DNA of 56,706 bases from Candidatus Abzuiibacterium crystallinum (GTDB lineage Bacteria > Omnitrophota > Omnitrophia > Omnitrophales > Abzuiibacteriaceae), in contig PCVY01000076.1 of the NCBI GenBank assembly GCA_002787155.1, positions 1-56,706 of the forward strand, read 5' to 3'. Below, piece by piece: positions 1 through 8,526 of the stretch. The notes beneath the pieces were generated by a model. It was not told the DNA's origin. It worked only from the letters and a program-made list of their open reading frames with translations, and ran no database searches. Position 1 is the stretch's first letter, and every line of letters starts with the position of its first letter. Position numbers and translations under genes: made by a program.

Positions 1-367
1 AAATAACAAAATAACATTGATAAATTTTTGACGCAGCCCCAAAGCTTCATCAAACCATTTTAATCATCTAAATTGAATGGCTTTGGGGCAGCCAATATCC
101 TAAAAAACCTGATCATCATATCAATTCTATGGGAAAATTCAACGGGTGTTATTTTGGCTTGCGATTCCCATATTGCAACTCCTTAAGAAGGAAAGAATTT
201 CTCCGAATCTTTCGCCGCTCAGCGCTCCGGCTTCTGGAGAACTAAGCCCGGAGGAAACGAGGAGCGCCTCCGCGATTCACGCTTTTCAAGACTCGGAGAA
301 ATTCTGTTCATTTTAAAGAGTGGGGAAATGGGAATTTCAAGGTGTTACTTTGAAGTATCAAAGCGCA
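1..367. other. gene-free region with several inverted repeats
   Basis: No convincing coding frame. The DNA holds an inverted repeat CCCCAAAGC (37-45) / GCTTTGGGG (80-88), a 7-bp repeat ATGGGAA (129-135) / TTCCCAT (165-171), and a long foldback at 194-305 listed separately. Two imperfect direct copies, about 28 bases each, lie at 129-158 and 328-355 and flank the foldback. It lies downstream of the minus-strand HMA gene. It could be a mobile-repeat remnant or a structured RNA; nothing in it is recognised. Confidence 0.5.
194..305. repeat. 112-bp nested foldback element
   Basis: The outer arms AGAATTTCTCCGA (194-206) and TCGGAGAAATTCT (293-305) are perfect 13-bp reverse complements. Inside them GCGCTCC (222-228) pairs with GGAGCGC (261-267). 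Alternatively CTCCGGCTT (225-233) pairs with AAGCCCGGAG (244-253) through one bulged C. The competing inner stems look like a structured RNA or a MITE-like palindrome. No RNA family is recognised. Confidence 0.45.
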
Positions 368-694
368 CTAGCCTGAAGTGCTTAAAACTTTAAATTTTGC
401 ATCTTTACTTTCTTCAATGGCTTTAATAATGGCTTTCACCGAGATTTGATCCGGAAAGTAGATCACTTGAAGTGTTTTGGACTCCGGAAGGACCGTAATG
501 CCAAACACACCGTCTAAACTATGGACGGTCAATGCCAAAATACCCGGGCAATCAGCACATTCCATGCCTTTGATGGAAAAACTGACTTTGGCAGCTCCCT
601 TAGGCATGCCTGAAGCTGCGTGTAAATATTCAGAAGGGCAAACAAAAAACAATAAAAGAAATAACAGGCTAACTAGAAGAGAGCATTTTCTCAT
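368..694 (-). CDS. exported heavy-metal-associated (HMA) domain protein
   Basis: A 108-residue protein with a hydrophobic N-terminal signal (about residues 5-27) followed by one ferredoxin-like HMA domain. The motif GMECADC at residues 43-49 gives the two metal-binding cysteines C46 and C49, as in MerP, CopZ and the N-terminal domains of CPx ATPases. With a signal peptide it should act as a periplasmic binding protein for Cu(I), Hg(II) or a similar soft metal. Its start overlaps the stop of the upstream exported protein by one base, so the two are probably one transcript. The metal is not decided by sequence. The copper efflux operon at 48.7-55.5 kb makes copper a reasonable guess only. Confidence 0.75.
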   Translation of the reverse strand: MRKCSLLVSLLFLLLFFVCPSEYLHAASGMPKGAAKVSFSIKGMECADCPGILALTVHSLDGVFGITVLPESKTLQVIYFPDQISVKAIIKAIEESKDAKFKVLSTSG

Positions 695-1122
695 CAGAAT
701 AGTTTCTTTTTATCGCCGCCTTCACTTTCAAAAATTTCCACACGCACGGCAGTTGCCGTTACCGGATACACTTTTAAGTCAGTTGTTTTTCGGTCAAAGA
801 CAACTTCAATACCCATTCCGCGTTTAAGATAATTAAAACCTTCCTTAGCACCCAGTTTCTTATTGTTTTTTTCAAATCTGGTTTTTTCAGTCACTTCAAT
901 CATGCCAACACGGACGGAGGATAGCCCGATCACTTGTCCTTGTATTTTGATTTCACCGATACGCGGCAATCCATTGGCTGCTGTGCCGCTGTTTAATTTG
1001 GTACTCGAAACCAATCCCAGCATATCCGTATCTTTATTGATAGCAAATGCTGGATGGCTTAAAGTCATAATCAACATGATGAAAATAGCGACTGACAGAT
1101 ACCGGTTGAAACGTAACATCAC
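694..1122 (-). CDS. exported protein of unknown function
   Basis: A 142-residue protein with a clear signal peptide (hydrophobic residues about 10-27, ending PAFA). The mature part is predicted to be mostly beta strand, with short repeated strand patterns such as EIKIQGQVIGLSS and GIEVVFDRK, resembling the small OB-like folds of exported DUF5666-type proteins. That resemblance is weak. It lies directly upstream of the HMA gene and overlaps it by one base, so a role linked to metal handling is plausible but not shown. No cysteines occur in the mature protein, so it is not itself a thiol metal binder. Confidence 0.55.
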   Translation of the reverse strand: MMLRFNRYLSVAIFIMLIMTLSHPAFAINKDTDMLGLVSSTKLNSGTAANGLPRIGEIKIQGQVIGLSSVRVGMIEVTEKTRFEKNNKKLGAKEGFNYLKRGMGIEVVFDRKTTDLKVYPVTATAVRVEIFESEGGDKKKLF

Positions 1123-1164
1123 GGCCTCCTATGTTTATTATTTTACATATAAAGATATCACGAA

Positions 1165-1443
1165 CTATGATTCTTTTTCTTCAATAATAACAATACACCG
1201 ATTGTTCTGAAACATCACCACTCCGGCACGGAGCGGCACGCCGCCGTGACCTTTTACCTTGATTTCACCTTCCGGCAAAGCGCCCATCAGGGGGTAATGA
1301 TACGGCAGAAGGTCATATTCTCCTTCGTCGCCAAACATATGCGCTTCTTCCACTTCGGCATCAAAGAGAATACGCCTCAAGCTCATGACTTGTAAGCGAA
1401 ACGTGGGTCTTTTTTCTACTTTTGCCTTAGCCATGCGAGTCAA
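1165..1443 (-). CDS. ATP synthase epsilon-chain N-terminal-like protein, isolated
   Basis: A 92-residue protein resembling the N-terminal beta-sandwich of the F1F0 ATP synthase epsilon subunit. It has a strand FRLQVMSLRRILFDAEVEE, a GDEGEYDLLPYHYPLMGAL segment corresponding to the family's GexGe-VLpgH-plv-L pattern, and a closing strand with an aromatic-free ...VVMFQNNRCIVI. The C-terminal helical hairpin of true AtpC (about 130-140 residues) is missing. No other ATP synthase gene lies within view. It might be a divergent or split epsilon subunit, or a paralogue with a new role. The assignment rests on pattern only. Confidence 0.45.
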   Translation of the reverse strand: MTRMAKAKVEKRPTFRLQVMSLRRILFDAEVEEAHMFGDEGEYDLLPYHYPLMGALPEGEIKVKGHGGVPLRAGVVMFQNNRCIVIIEEKES

Positions 1444-1569
1444 TATTTTCTATTTTTTAATGATCGACAAAAAAACAGCAGAATTAATGCTTAATTAAAA
1501 AGTACCTCACCTAAACAAAATTATCAAGCCGGATACAAGATTGTTTTACGGCTGATTTTCCTGTTTAAA

Positions 1570-4500
1570 TCATGCGCTAATCGCAAGTTCATACGCCAGC
1601 CTACCCTCGCGCACAACCTGTTCTTCCACTGTCATACCAAACCGCCGTTCAAAATCCTCTATATCGCGAATAATAATTAAATCCTGAGGATCGCTGATAA
1701 CTGATTCGCGGAGCAATAATCCTTTTAAATCGGCGTCATCTTTTGCACCAATTACGGAAATAATCCGGCTGCCGGTTTGATCTAAAAGATGCTTGGCTTC
1801 TTGATAGCTGTCAGCAATGTGAATAAGTTGTTCAGGTCTTAAGGTTGGATATCTCTTCTGCAGAAATTGGTTGGCAATTTCGACAAATTCACGTTCGGCT
1901 TTTTGTGTCACCACAGCAATCAAAGGCAGATGATTGAGTCCTTCTGCCAACGGCACCAATAAAGCGTTAAAATCACGCATAAATCCGTTGGCCACAATAA
2001 ACCCTTGGGCGGATTCGGCCGAAGCCTGATCGTTCAATTGAAATCTTAATTCACGGCGGATTGGTTGACCCGCAAAATGCGCTCCCCGGTCGGCGAGGGT
2101 TTGGCGGAATTGTGCAATGGCCTGCGGAGGCACTTCTATTTTAAGTATTGACCCTGTGTCATCTACCGCGTCATACCTTAAATGCCGCAATTCCGTGCGC
2201 TGCATGATCATCGAAGAAAAATTTTGCTCTATTTCGTCCGGTTTTTCATAAGGATTCAAGATCTGCCAAATCTGAGTAATACCATCTGTCAAAATCCGAA
2301 TGACCTCGTCAGGCTCCAAATTCAATGCCAGCGCAATCAAGTCCGGACTTTGACCTCTTAAGAAAAGCCCCAAAACATCTTCGATGCGAGGATCGGATAT
2401 TTGCGTTATGACTTCTTCATAAGCTTTCTTTAAGATTGCTTTTTGTTCATTTTCGATTGCTAAATCGACAGACACTGCACCTTTGGGATCACCGTTCAAA
2501 TCATCTTCCCATCCGAATAACCAATCAAGTCTTAATGGCCGTTTGGTTTTCATGGATAAAAATGCGTCGACCGCCAAATGCAGCCAAACCAGATCTTCCG
2601 GGTTTTTCGACGCTTTACCAGCTTCCAAATAATAAACATAACTAGGATCTACTTCTGCTAAAGCAGCTAAATGTTTAACGGAAAGTTCTGCTGCAATACG
2701 TCTTTGTTTTAATCTCGGGCCCTGTAAATCATCAACTGCCTGATGCAAACGAGCGAGCGACGTCTGCCTCGGTTTTTCACCTGACTCCACACTATTGATA
2801 AAAGAAGCGCTCAGTTTAGATTGGCTTGCAACATCTCTTAAGGTTAACCGTGCTTCCTGACGTCTTTTCCGCAAAATAGGGCCTTGAAGACGGTCGATTG
2901 TTTCCTGTAACTTGGCCAATCCAACGGGATCTTTTGAGGCCGCTCCCCGCTCAATATCGCTGAGGTAATTCGGATTTACCCCTGCTTCAAGGGCTAGTTT
3001 CTTGCTTGATAGACGCGCCAATAAACGGCTTTCGCGTAGTTTTGAGCCTTGTGCAACATCGATTTGATGATGCAATTGAGTTAATTCTTTGGGATTCATT
3101 CGCGCCCGGCCTCGTTCAAACTGATGGATAAAGCCAATACGATATTTAGAACCTATCACAATATCTTTGGCCAATAAACGCGCTTTTTGACGTCTTTCTC
3201 TTAAAATTGGGCCTTCTAGCTTATCGATGGCTTCATGTAGTTTTAAAAGCGCGTCTGAACCATACCGACCTCTTTTGCCATTTTCAATCAAACTGATGAT
3301 AGATTCGGAAGTGCCTGCAGCCTCTGCTAAAACCCGATTACTAATCCGCGCAGCAGTTTTTCGTTCACGCAAACGTTCACCTTGCAGGTTATCAATCGCC
3401 TCATGCAAAACTTTTAACATATCAATTCTGATAAATCCGCCTCGTTCAACTCTAGAAATAAACCCTTGAGTCGCATGAAGATCTCCCATCATGTTTTTTT
3501 CTTTGATCAATCGATTGGTTTCCTGTGCAACTTCATTTTGTGTCAACCTAGCTACAAGACGTCGGTCATGCAATATCTGACCTTGATGTTGATCAATGTA
3601 ATCATGAAGTACCTTTAATCTTTGAGCACTAACCGGTTTGGTTCCTTTTTCAATACGGGGATACTGTTTAGGACTGACGCCGGTTCCTTGGGTAATCGCT
3701 TGAGTTGAAATTCGTGCCGCCAAACGGCGGTCTCTTAACTGTGATCCTTGAAATGGGTATACCACGGTAGGCCGATTACTCGGTAGAGTTAGTTGCGAAT
3801 TTGTTAATGCCAAACCCGTTTCAGCGATAGTGGAACGCAACTCGGAGCGGAAGAAGCCGGGATTAAAATCGGGATTACCCGCAAAAACATGCCAAGGAAA
3901 CATTTGGCGGGTTGAACGTGTGATATCCGGAAAAAAATTATAGACTGAGTACTGACCGCTATCGTCGCTGGTGCTAGGCAATTCGAGTCGTTCCCAAAAT
4001 GAATTTTGGAATGGATATTCTAAATGATGCTGTTTTTCATAATCAGAAATAGGGGTACGTTGGCGTAATTTTCTTTCTTTTTGAAGAACCGGGGCTGTCG
4101 TCACAAAAATATTGACCCCTGCCAATGACGCCCAATCGAGTAAAATTTGCATCGTCGCATCAATCCATTGAAATAATTGTTTCCTTTGATTATGGTTTAA
4201 CCGATGAAATCCATCGCTCGATTGGATGACGCGGACAATCATGGTAGGCACAAAGCGACCTCCGGACCATTGTTGGTCAATGCCAAGCGGAAATTCGATC
4301 AAAAGCTGGCCAAATGAACCGACAGGCGGTTTTGCGGGGCGGTCACGATAAAATGATTCATCGTAAAGCGGTCTTAGTTTTGGATGTTTACCTGCCCAGT
4401 CATCCACATTCACATGGACAACTAATTTATCAAAGTGACCTGCGCCGGGAAACATGGAGAAATCATAATCTAAATAACCTTCTGCTTGCCCGAAGCTAGA

Positions 4501-7500
4501 CGTTTTCCATGCGATTGATCTCTTCGCTCTGATAAATTGAATAAAGTTGCGCCTGACGCTGTCCGCATCTGAAAAATGAACCCGTTTAGTTGATGAGAGA
4601 TCAACAGCGAGTTCTCGTTCTGTTGGTGTTTGCATAGACTGCGCGGCTTGCGAACGTAACTCGGACCGGTGATGTGATTCAAACATAAATCTATCAGGAG
4701 ACAAATCGACATGATCGTTTTTGACAAAGTTAACCTCACGACGCAGTTCGGAATGTTTTCCGACCTGATTTGAAATTTGGCGCCAAATACCAGAACCCTC
4801 TGTCAACATATACCGAATGCTTCTGGAAAAACGGGTTTGAATGCTTGATCCCGGTTGTGCTGGTGCAACGTTTTCGGCAAGCACTTGAGCTTCAAACTCC
4901 TCGATCGGAATTAAATGCATGCGGGTAATTTCATTTAAATTAAAAGCTGTTCGAATTTGTTCTAACTCTTCATCGGCCGCTTGATAGTAAAAGACGGTTG
5001 TAAATTCGTTATTCAGCCCGCCTTCAATTGGATACGAGCGCTTTATTTCCAAATCGCGAGACATTTGTATCAACCGGTTCGAGTCAAGTTGGATGCCTAT
5101 TTCTTCGGCCGCTTCTCGAAGCGCGGCTTGTTTTGGAGTTTCGCCGGCATCCACATGGCCGCTGACGGCTACCTGTAATTTCCCGGCAGATTCTGATTCA
5201 TGCGCACTCCGTTCTTGGACAAGAATGCGCCTGTGCTGATCTGACATATGAATATGAGCCGTTTGATGCCATTCCCCCTGTCGGTGGACGTCTTGTTTGG
5301 ACGCCTGTCTCCCTGTTAATTCTCTCTCTGCTGTGAGCACATCCAATAAGCCGCTGCTAGAACTGCCATGTCCCTGCTGCCCGCCATTTAAAATGAAATA
5401 GCCCTTCCTTGGGATAAGTTTTGGTTGAGATGATTCATTGGGTTCGGCTCTTAATTCGTTTCGAGTACCCGGGTGTTGTGTGATCGGTTGAAAATAACCG
5501 TTGATTCCGGTTGTTTTTTTCTCGCCTGCTTGCAAATGAATGACCCGGTCTACTCTAAAAATAAATCCCTTGCCCGCAGGTAATACTGCGATTGAAAATT
5601 GTAATTTTGGAAACCGTGTGGCATTCAACCAAACCGGTGTTAACCTGCCCGGAATTATTTCGTCGCCAAATAAAAAGAATTGCTCTATTTGATTTTGTAA
5701 AACGACTTGAAGATCCTCTTCAAACCCGGGTGCAAAGAATGGTGCTTCGGCCTTGGTCCAGCCATCGACTTGCTCACGGCTCGGTAACGTATCAAAAACA
5801 ACTTCATAAGCACCATAGGGCACATCGGGTCTTAGTTGATCCAAATGAGCAGCGAGTGAAGATACGGCAAGTAACTGGTTGGCTAACCGAAAAGAAACGG
5901 TGTTACTAGCCGGTACAAAATGAATCAACCATTCATTGGCATAAGAACGTCTTTGGCCCTGATGCAACGCCTCCGCGGGAATAACGCGATACAAATCACC
6001 ATTCAAGGGATCATGCGGCCGGCGCGCCAATATGACCTGCGCGATGTCTTCAACTTGCGCCAATTCGCTTTTAATTTTTTGGTAAGTTAAATCTGGATAA
6101 CGTTCGGTGATAGCTGTAAATGCGTTCTCATACTCGGTAAATAACATCTTGACCCTTGGTAATTCAGCGCGCAGCTCCGTTCGAGAAGCATGGCCTGTTT
6201 GTACAGACATGATAATCGAGCGCAAGTTTTGGATCCTGGGATTAATCTGGCGAAATTCGGCAAAAAATATTTCAAGCGCTGCCCAGCTCAGTGCTAAAAA
6301 TCCCATGACCAACACCACAGCTATCCAGCCTTGCGTTGGCGAATTCCCGGCACCTTGAAGAACTCCGTGAAGAGCTAATCCAAATATCATGGCAATGGGA
6401 TAAAACATCAAATAAGTACCCACGTTGTCATTCATGTGCGCTTTTAAAATAACAAGCACTCTGTTTTGGTTGCCTTCATTCAAAGCATCTATGAGATCAT
6501 CGTCGCGAAGCAGGTTTTTCCACAATTTGATGTAAGCGTCTTGCTCGTTTTCTGGTAATGCTGCAATCCAGTCAATCACAACATCATCTAGGTCCGCTGT
6601 GGTGACGGCATCCCGACCAAAAACGGATTCCGAATCCGTCTCAAAGCGGCGCAACTCTGCACGGCCTTGTCCGTCATGCAAAAGTTTCAAAACGTGATCT
6701 GCCCAGCCGGTCGCGCTGAGGTCAATCTTGGCCCGCTTAGAAAAATCACCGAGCGGTTTAACTTTTAACTGCCGTCCTTGACCCAGGCGGGGCAATCTTT
6801 CAGTAAGCGCTTCCAAAACAGGCGTGTCATCAACGATAACTTGATAACCAAGAAGATCAATGTCTTTGACATGCGGTTCTGTTTCATAAAGGCTCCGTAC
6901 TTGCTGAAAATCAACAGCACCGTAAGTGGCTCGTAGTTCGTTTTCGGTAGGTTCCGCATAATTTTCGCGCGTGATCGCTGCGTCAAACAAACGAGCTATT
7001 AACGGATGCTGACGAAAGAAGGCTTTTGCGTAATCCTCTATGGCGCTGGTCCATAAAACCAGCCTAATGCCATTGGTGCGTAATTTAAGAAGTTCGGCTT
7101 CAACACCATCGCGTAAAACAAAGACAGCCTTCTCTAAGTCTCTTAGAGTCAGGACGGGATAATCCCCTTTAATATAAGCCAACGTTCGGTCTAGATCAAA
7201 AACAACGGTTGGTGTTTCCATAGACCGTGTTTTTTCCTTTTTGATTACTGCGGGATCGTAAATCCTTCCTTCAAGCATCGCCACTCGATCTGCGGAGGAT
7301 GATTGAGGTGAAACGTTCGTTTCACGCTCGTCATGATATTTGACGATCGCTTCAGCAACTTTTTCAACAACGAATTGATCGATGGTTTCTTTGCCATTCA
7401 ACCAATCACGCCATTCATAGTTTCCCCAGGCGTACATGGGTTCTCCGATGCGGCCTTCTTGGAGAATCTTGTAAAAATGATTGTGAAAATAAAGTAATAA

Positions 7501-8373
7501 TTTGGCAGCCTGCTCTTCCGAACGGCCCATGTTCCTCAGTTGTTCGAAGATAGGCGTCAGGTAATACCAAAAAAAACTAACCTGATTGCTTTCATCTCGC
7601 ATGAGCGGACCATAAGCTATTTTCCCTGTTCCCTCCACATCCGGATGAGCCCATGCCGCATCTGCTACAAAATGGTTTAGAAATTGAGCGGTCGCATGCC
7701 GTGTTCGCGGACTGGCAAGAAAAATAGCCACCGGCTGACGAAGACGTTTACTCATTAAAAATGCTTTGGGATGCTTATCAAATGCTTCCAGCGCTTTCGC
7801 AAAATGAAGAAATGCGTCACGTGCTTCCTGAGAAACCAGAAAAGCTTGTGTTAAATAATCTTGATAAAAAGCGTGTAATGGATTTTGAGTAACATAAGCG
7901 GTGAGGATTGGATTTTGCAAAATTTGACGTGCTTCCTCATCCAATTGAGAAAGTGTTTGTTTGGTTTCGATCGTGGCACGAATCAATATGCCATCGATCT
8001 CTCGATGGCCAAACAATTGATTTAAATGAGGGTATTGCGCACGAAAATTAAACCAATGGATTCTTTGTTTATCCAAATCATCTTCAATGCTGGTTGGATC
8101 TTTCCCTTGAGCAGCCAACTGTAAAACTTGCTTCGTAAATAACGTACCTTGGTCTTTTGTTTTTCCTTCTCCCGCTAATTCATTTACACGAAGTTCAGAG
8201 CGAATGGTAGCTGGACTCGAATGAGCAAGTAAGCGTGCGCTGAGATGCGACACTGCTTCGCTCGCCGCAGGAAAAGACACTTCGATATCCGCATACCCAA
8301 TGGTGTTGGTTACTGTGAAAGATATCACAGCGAGAAACGCAATTATTTTTAGGTGGATTCTTTGATTGATCAC
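1570..8373 (-). CDS. giant exported modular protein with HAD, Nudix, multi-HTH and [R/H]xELR punctuation
   Basis: A 2267-residue protein, GTG start, no clear ribosome site. Order: signal peptide (1-28); helical region (62-370); HAD/FCP1-like phosphatase (D393-L-D395-R-T397); two membrane helices (about 652-671 and 683-705); unrecognised region (736-970); Nudix hydrolase (box 1072-1094); unrecognised region (1241-1508); seven tandem Xre-like HTH repeats (1544-1942); sigma-region-4-like HTH (about 1993-2040); C-terminal alpha/beta domain (2111-2267). Nine copies of [R/H]-x-E-L-R begin at 58, 571, 731, 971, 1207, 1236, 1509, 2059 and 2106, nearly all at module borders. A tenth, weaker copy (ENELR, 477) lies inside the HAD module. 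Intracellular-type enzyme and DNA-binding modules behind a signal peptide are contradictory, so the protein may be processed, exported or membrane-held. It could also be a decaying fusion, but the single open frame of 6.8 kb argues against decay. Function unknown. Confidence 0.8.
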   Translation of the reverse strand: MINQRIHLKIIAFLAVISFTVTNTIGYADIEVSFPAASEAVSHLSARLLAHSSPATIRSELRVNELAGEGKTKDQGTLFTKQVLQLAAQGKDPTSIEDDLDKQRIHWFNFRAQYPHLNQLFGHREIDGILIRATIETKQTLSQLDEEARQILQNPILTAYVTQNPLHAFYQDYLTQAFLVSQEARDAFLHFAKALEAFDKHPKAFLMSKRLRQPVAIFLASPRTRHATAQFLNHFVADAAWAHPDVEGTGKIAYGPLMRDESNQVSFFWYYLTPIFEQLRNMGRSEEQAAKLLLYFHNHFYKILQEGRIGEPMYAWGNYEWRDWLNGKETIDQFVVEKVAEAIVKYHDERETNVSPQSSSADRVAMLEGRIYDPAVIKKEKTRSMETPTVVFDLDRTLAYIKGDYPVLTLRDLEKAVFVLRDGVEAELLKLRTNGIRLVLWTSAIEDYAKAFFRQHPLIARLFDAAITRENYAEPTENELRATYGAVDFQQVRSLYETEPHVKDIDLLGYQVIVDDTPVLEALTERLPRLGQGRQLKVKPLGDFSKRAKIDLSATGWADHVLKLLHDGQGRAELRRFETDSESVFGRDAVTTADLDDVVIDWIAALPENEQDAYIKLWKNLLRDDDLIDALNEGNQNRVLVILKAHMNDNVGTYLMFYPIAMIFGLALHGVLQGAGNSPTQGWIAVVLVMGFLALSWAALEIFFAEFRQINPRIQNLRSIIMSVQTGHASRTELRAELPRVKMLFTEYENAFTAITERYPDLTYQKIKSELAQVEDIAQVILARRPHDPLNGDLYRVIPAEALHQGQRRSYANEWLIHFVPASNTVSFRLANQLLAVSSLAAHLDQLRPDVPYGAYEVVFDTLPSREQVDGWTKAEAPFFAPGFEEDLQVVLQNQIEQFFLFGDEIIPGRLTPVWLNATRFPKLQFSIAVLPAGKGFIFRVDRVIHLQAGEKKTTGINGYFQPITQHPGTRNELRAEPNESSQPKLIPRKGYFILNGGQQGHGSSSSGLLDVLTAERELTGRQASKQDVHRQGEWHQTAHIHMSDQHRRILVQERSAHESESAGKLQVAVSGHVDAGETPKQAALREAAEEIGIQLDSNRLIQMSRDLEIKRSYPIEGGLNNEFTTVFYYQAADEELEQIRTAFNLNEITRMHLIPIEEFEAQVLAENVAPAQPGSSIQTRFSRSIRYMLTEGSGIWRQISNQVGKHSELRREVNFVKNDHVDLSPDRFMFESHHRSELRSQAAQSMQTPTERELAVDLSSTKRVHFSDADSVRRNFIQFIRAKRSIAWKTSSFGQAEGYLDYDFSMFPGAGHFDKLVVHVNVDDWAGKHPKLRPLYDESFYRDRPAKPPVGSFGQLLIEFPLGIDQQWSGGRFVPTMIVRVIQSSDGFHRLNHNQRKQLFQWIDATMQILLDWASLAGVNIFVTTAPVLQKERKLRQRTPISDYEKQHHLEYPFQNSFWERLELPSTSDDSGQYSVYNFFPDITRSTRQMFPWHVFAGNPDFNPGFFRSELRSTIAETGLALTNSQLTLPSNRPTVVYPFQGSQLRDRRLAARISTQAITQGTGVSPKQYPRIEKGTKPVSAQRLKVLHDYIDQHQGQILHDRRLVARLTQNEVAQETNRLIKEKNMMGDLHATQGFISRVERGGFIRIDMLKVLHEAIDNLQGERLRERKTAARISNRVLAEAAGTSESIISLIENGKRGRYGSDALLKLHEAIDKLEGPILRERRQKARLLAKDIVIGSKYRIGFIHQFERGRARMNPKELTQLHHQIDVAQGSKLRESRLLARLSSKKLALEAGVNPNYLSDIERGAASKDPVGLAKLQETIDRLQGPILRKRRQEARLTLRDVASQSKLSASFINSVESGEKPRQTSLARLHQAVDDLQGPRLKQRRIAAELSVKHLAALAEVDPSYVYYLEAGKASKNPEDLVWLHLAVDAFLSMKTKRPLRLDWLFGWEDDLNGDPKGAVSVDLAIENEQKAILKKAYEEVITQISDPRIEDVLGLFLRGQSPDLIALALNLEPDEVIRILTDGITQIWQILNPYEKPDEIEQNFSSMIMQRTELRHLRYDAVDDTGSILKIEVPPQAIAQFRQTLADRGAHFAGQPIRRELRFQLNDQASAESAQGFIVANGFMRDFNALLVPLAEGLNHLPLIAVVTQKAEREFVEIANQFLQKRYPTLRPEQLIHIADSYQEAKHLLDQTGSRIISVIGAKDDADLKGLLLRESVISDPQDLIIIRDIEDFERRFGMTVEEQVVREGRLAYELAISA
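2548..3744 (-). repeat. seven tandem Xre-like helix-turn-helix repeats in the giant protein
   Basis: Residues 1544-1942 form seven consecutive units of 55, 67, 56, 55, 55, 54 and 57 residues. Each begins LRxRRxxARLS (or a close variant), continues with a helix-turn-helix that ends in an IExG/VExG motif, and closes LxxLHxAIDxLQG. This is the Cro/CI (HTH_3) pattern, with the IExG signature as in Xre-family regulators. The second unit has an extra 12 residues in the turn. The copies are diverged at the DNA level, so the amplification is not recent. Confidence 0.75.
4789..5286 (-). other. Nudix hydrolase module of the giant protein
   Basis: Residues about 1030-1195. The Nudix box G-x5-E-x7-REUxEExGU is complete at residues 1072-1094: it starts GHVDAGE and ends REAAEEIGI, so the metal-binding glutamates are present. 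The preceding HQTAHIHMSDQ and GKLQVAVS strands resemble the IPP-isomerase/YfcD-type Nudix subgroup. Substrate is unknown. The next two ELR pentapeptides (1207 and 1236) bound the module on its C-terminal side. Confidence 0.8.
6724..7221 (-). other. HAD/FCP1-like phosphatase module of the giant protein
   Basis: Residues about 385-550. Motif I is VVFDLDRTL with nucleophile D393 and acid D395. Motif II is LVLWTSA (Thr or Ser), and a late acidic motif is VIVDDTP. The arrangement matches the haloacid dehalogenase superfamily, closest in style to the NLI-interacting (FCP1/SCP) phosphatases, where an FxLRxGVxxLLxxL segment also follows motif I. The catalytic residues look intact, so activity is plausible. 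One ELR-type pentapeptide (ENELR, residues 477-481) lies inside the module. Confidence 0.65.
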
Positions 8374-8526
8374 GGATTTATCTTTGAAAATAGGATTAAA
8401 AAATTATACCGTGATAAGGAGTAAATTACAATATAAGAGGTTATATAATATTATTAATTAGTTAGTTATAGTACATATTGGTACTATAAATACTGTCATC
8501 ACACTTTAATTTAACAGAGACATCCG
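8374..8526. promoter_or_regulatory. AT-rich upstream region of the giant gene with an 8-bp palindrome
   Basis: This very AT-rich gap separates thiD from the giant gene and must carry the giant gene's promoter, if it has its own. A perfect inverted repeat TATAGTAC (8467-8474) / GTACTATA (8481-8488) with a 6-base spacer could be an operator half-site pair. No convincing -35/-10 pair was identified. Confidence 0.3.

Noticed and set aside
30..90. Terminator for the HMA gene (CCCCAAAGC stem)
   Set aside because: The loop is 34 bases and no T-run follows on the minus strand; too weak to call.
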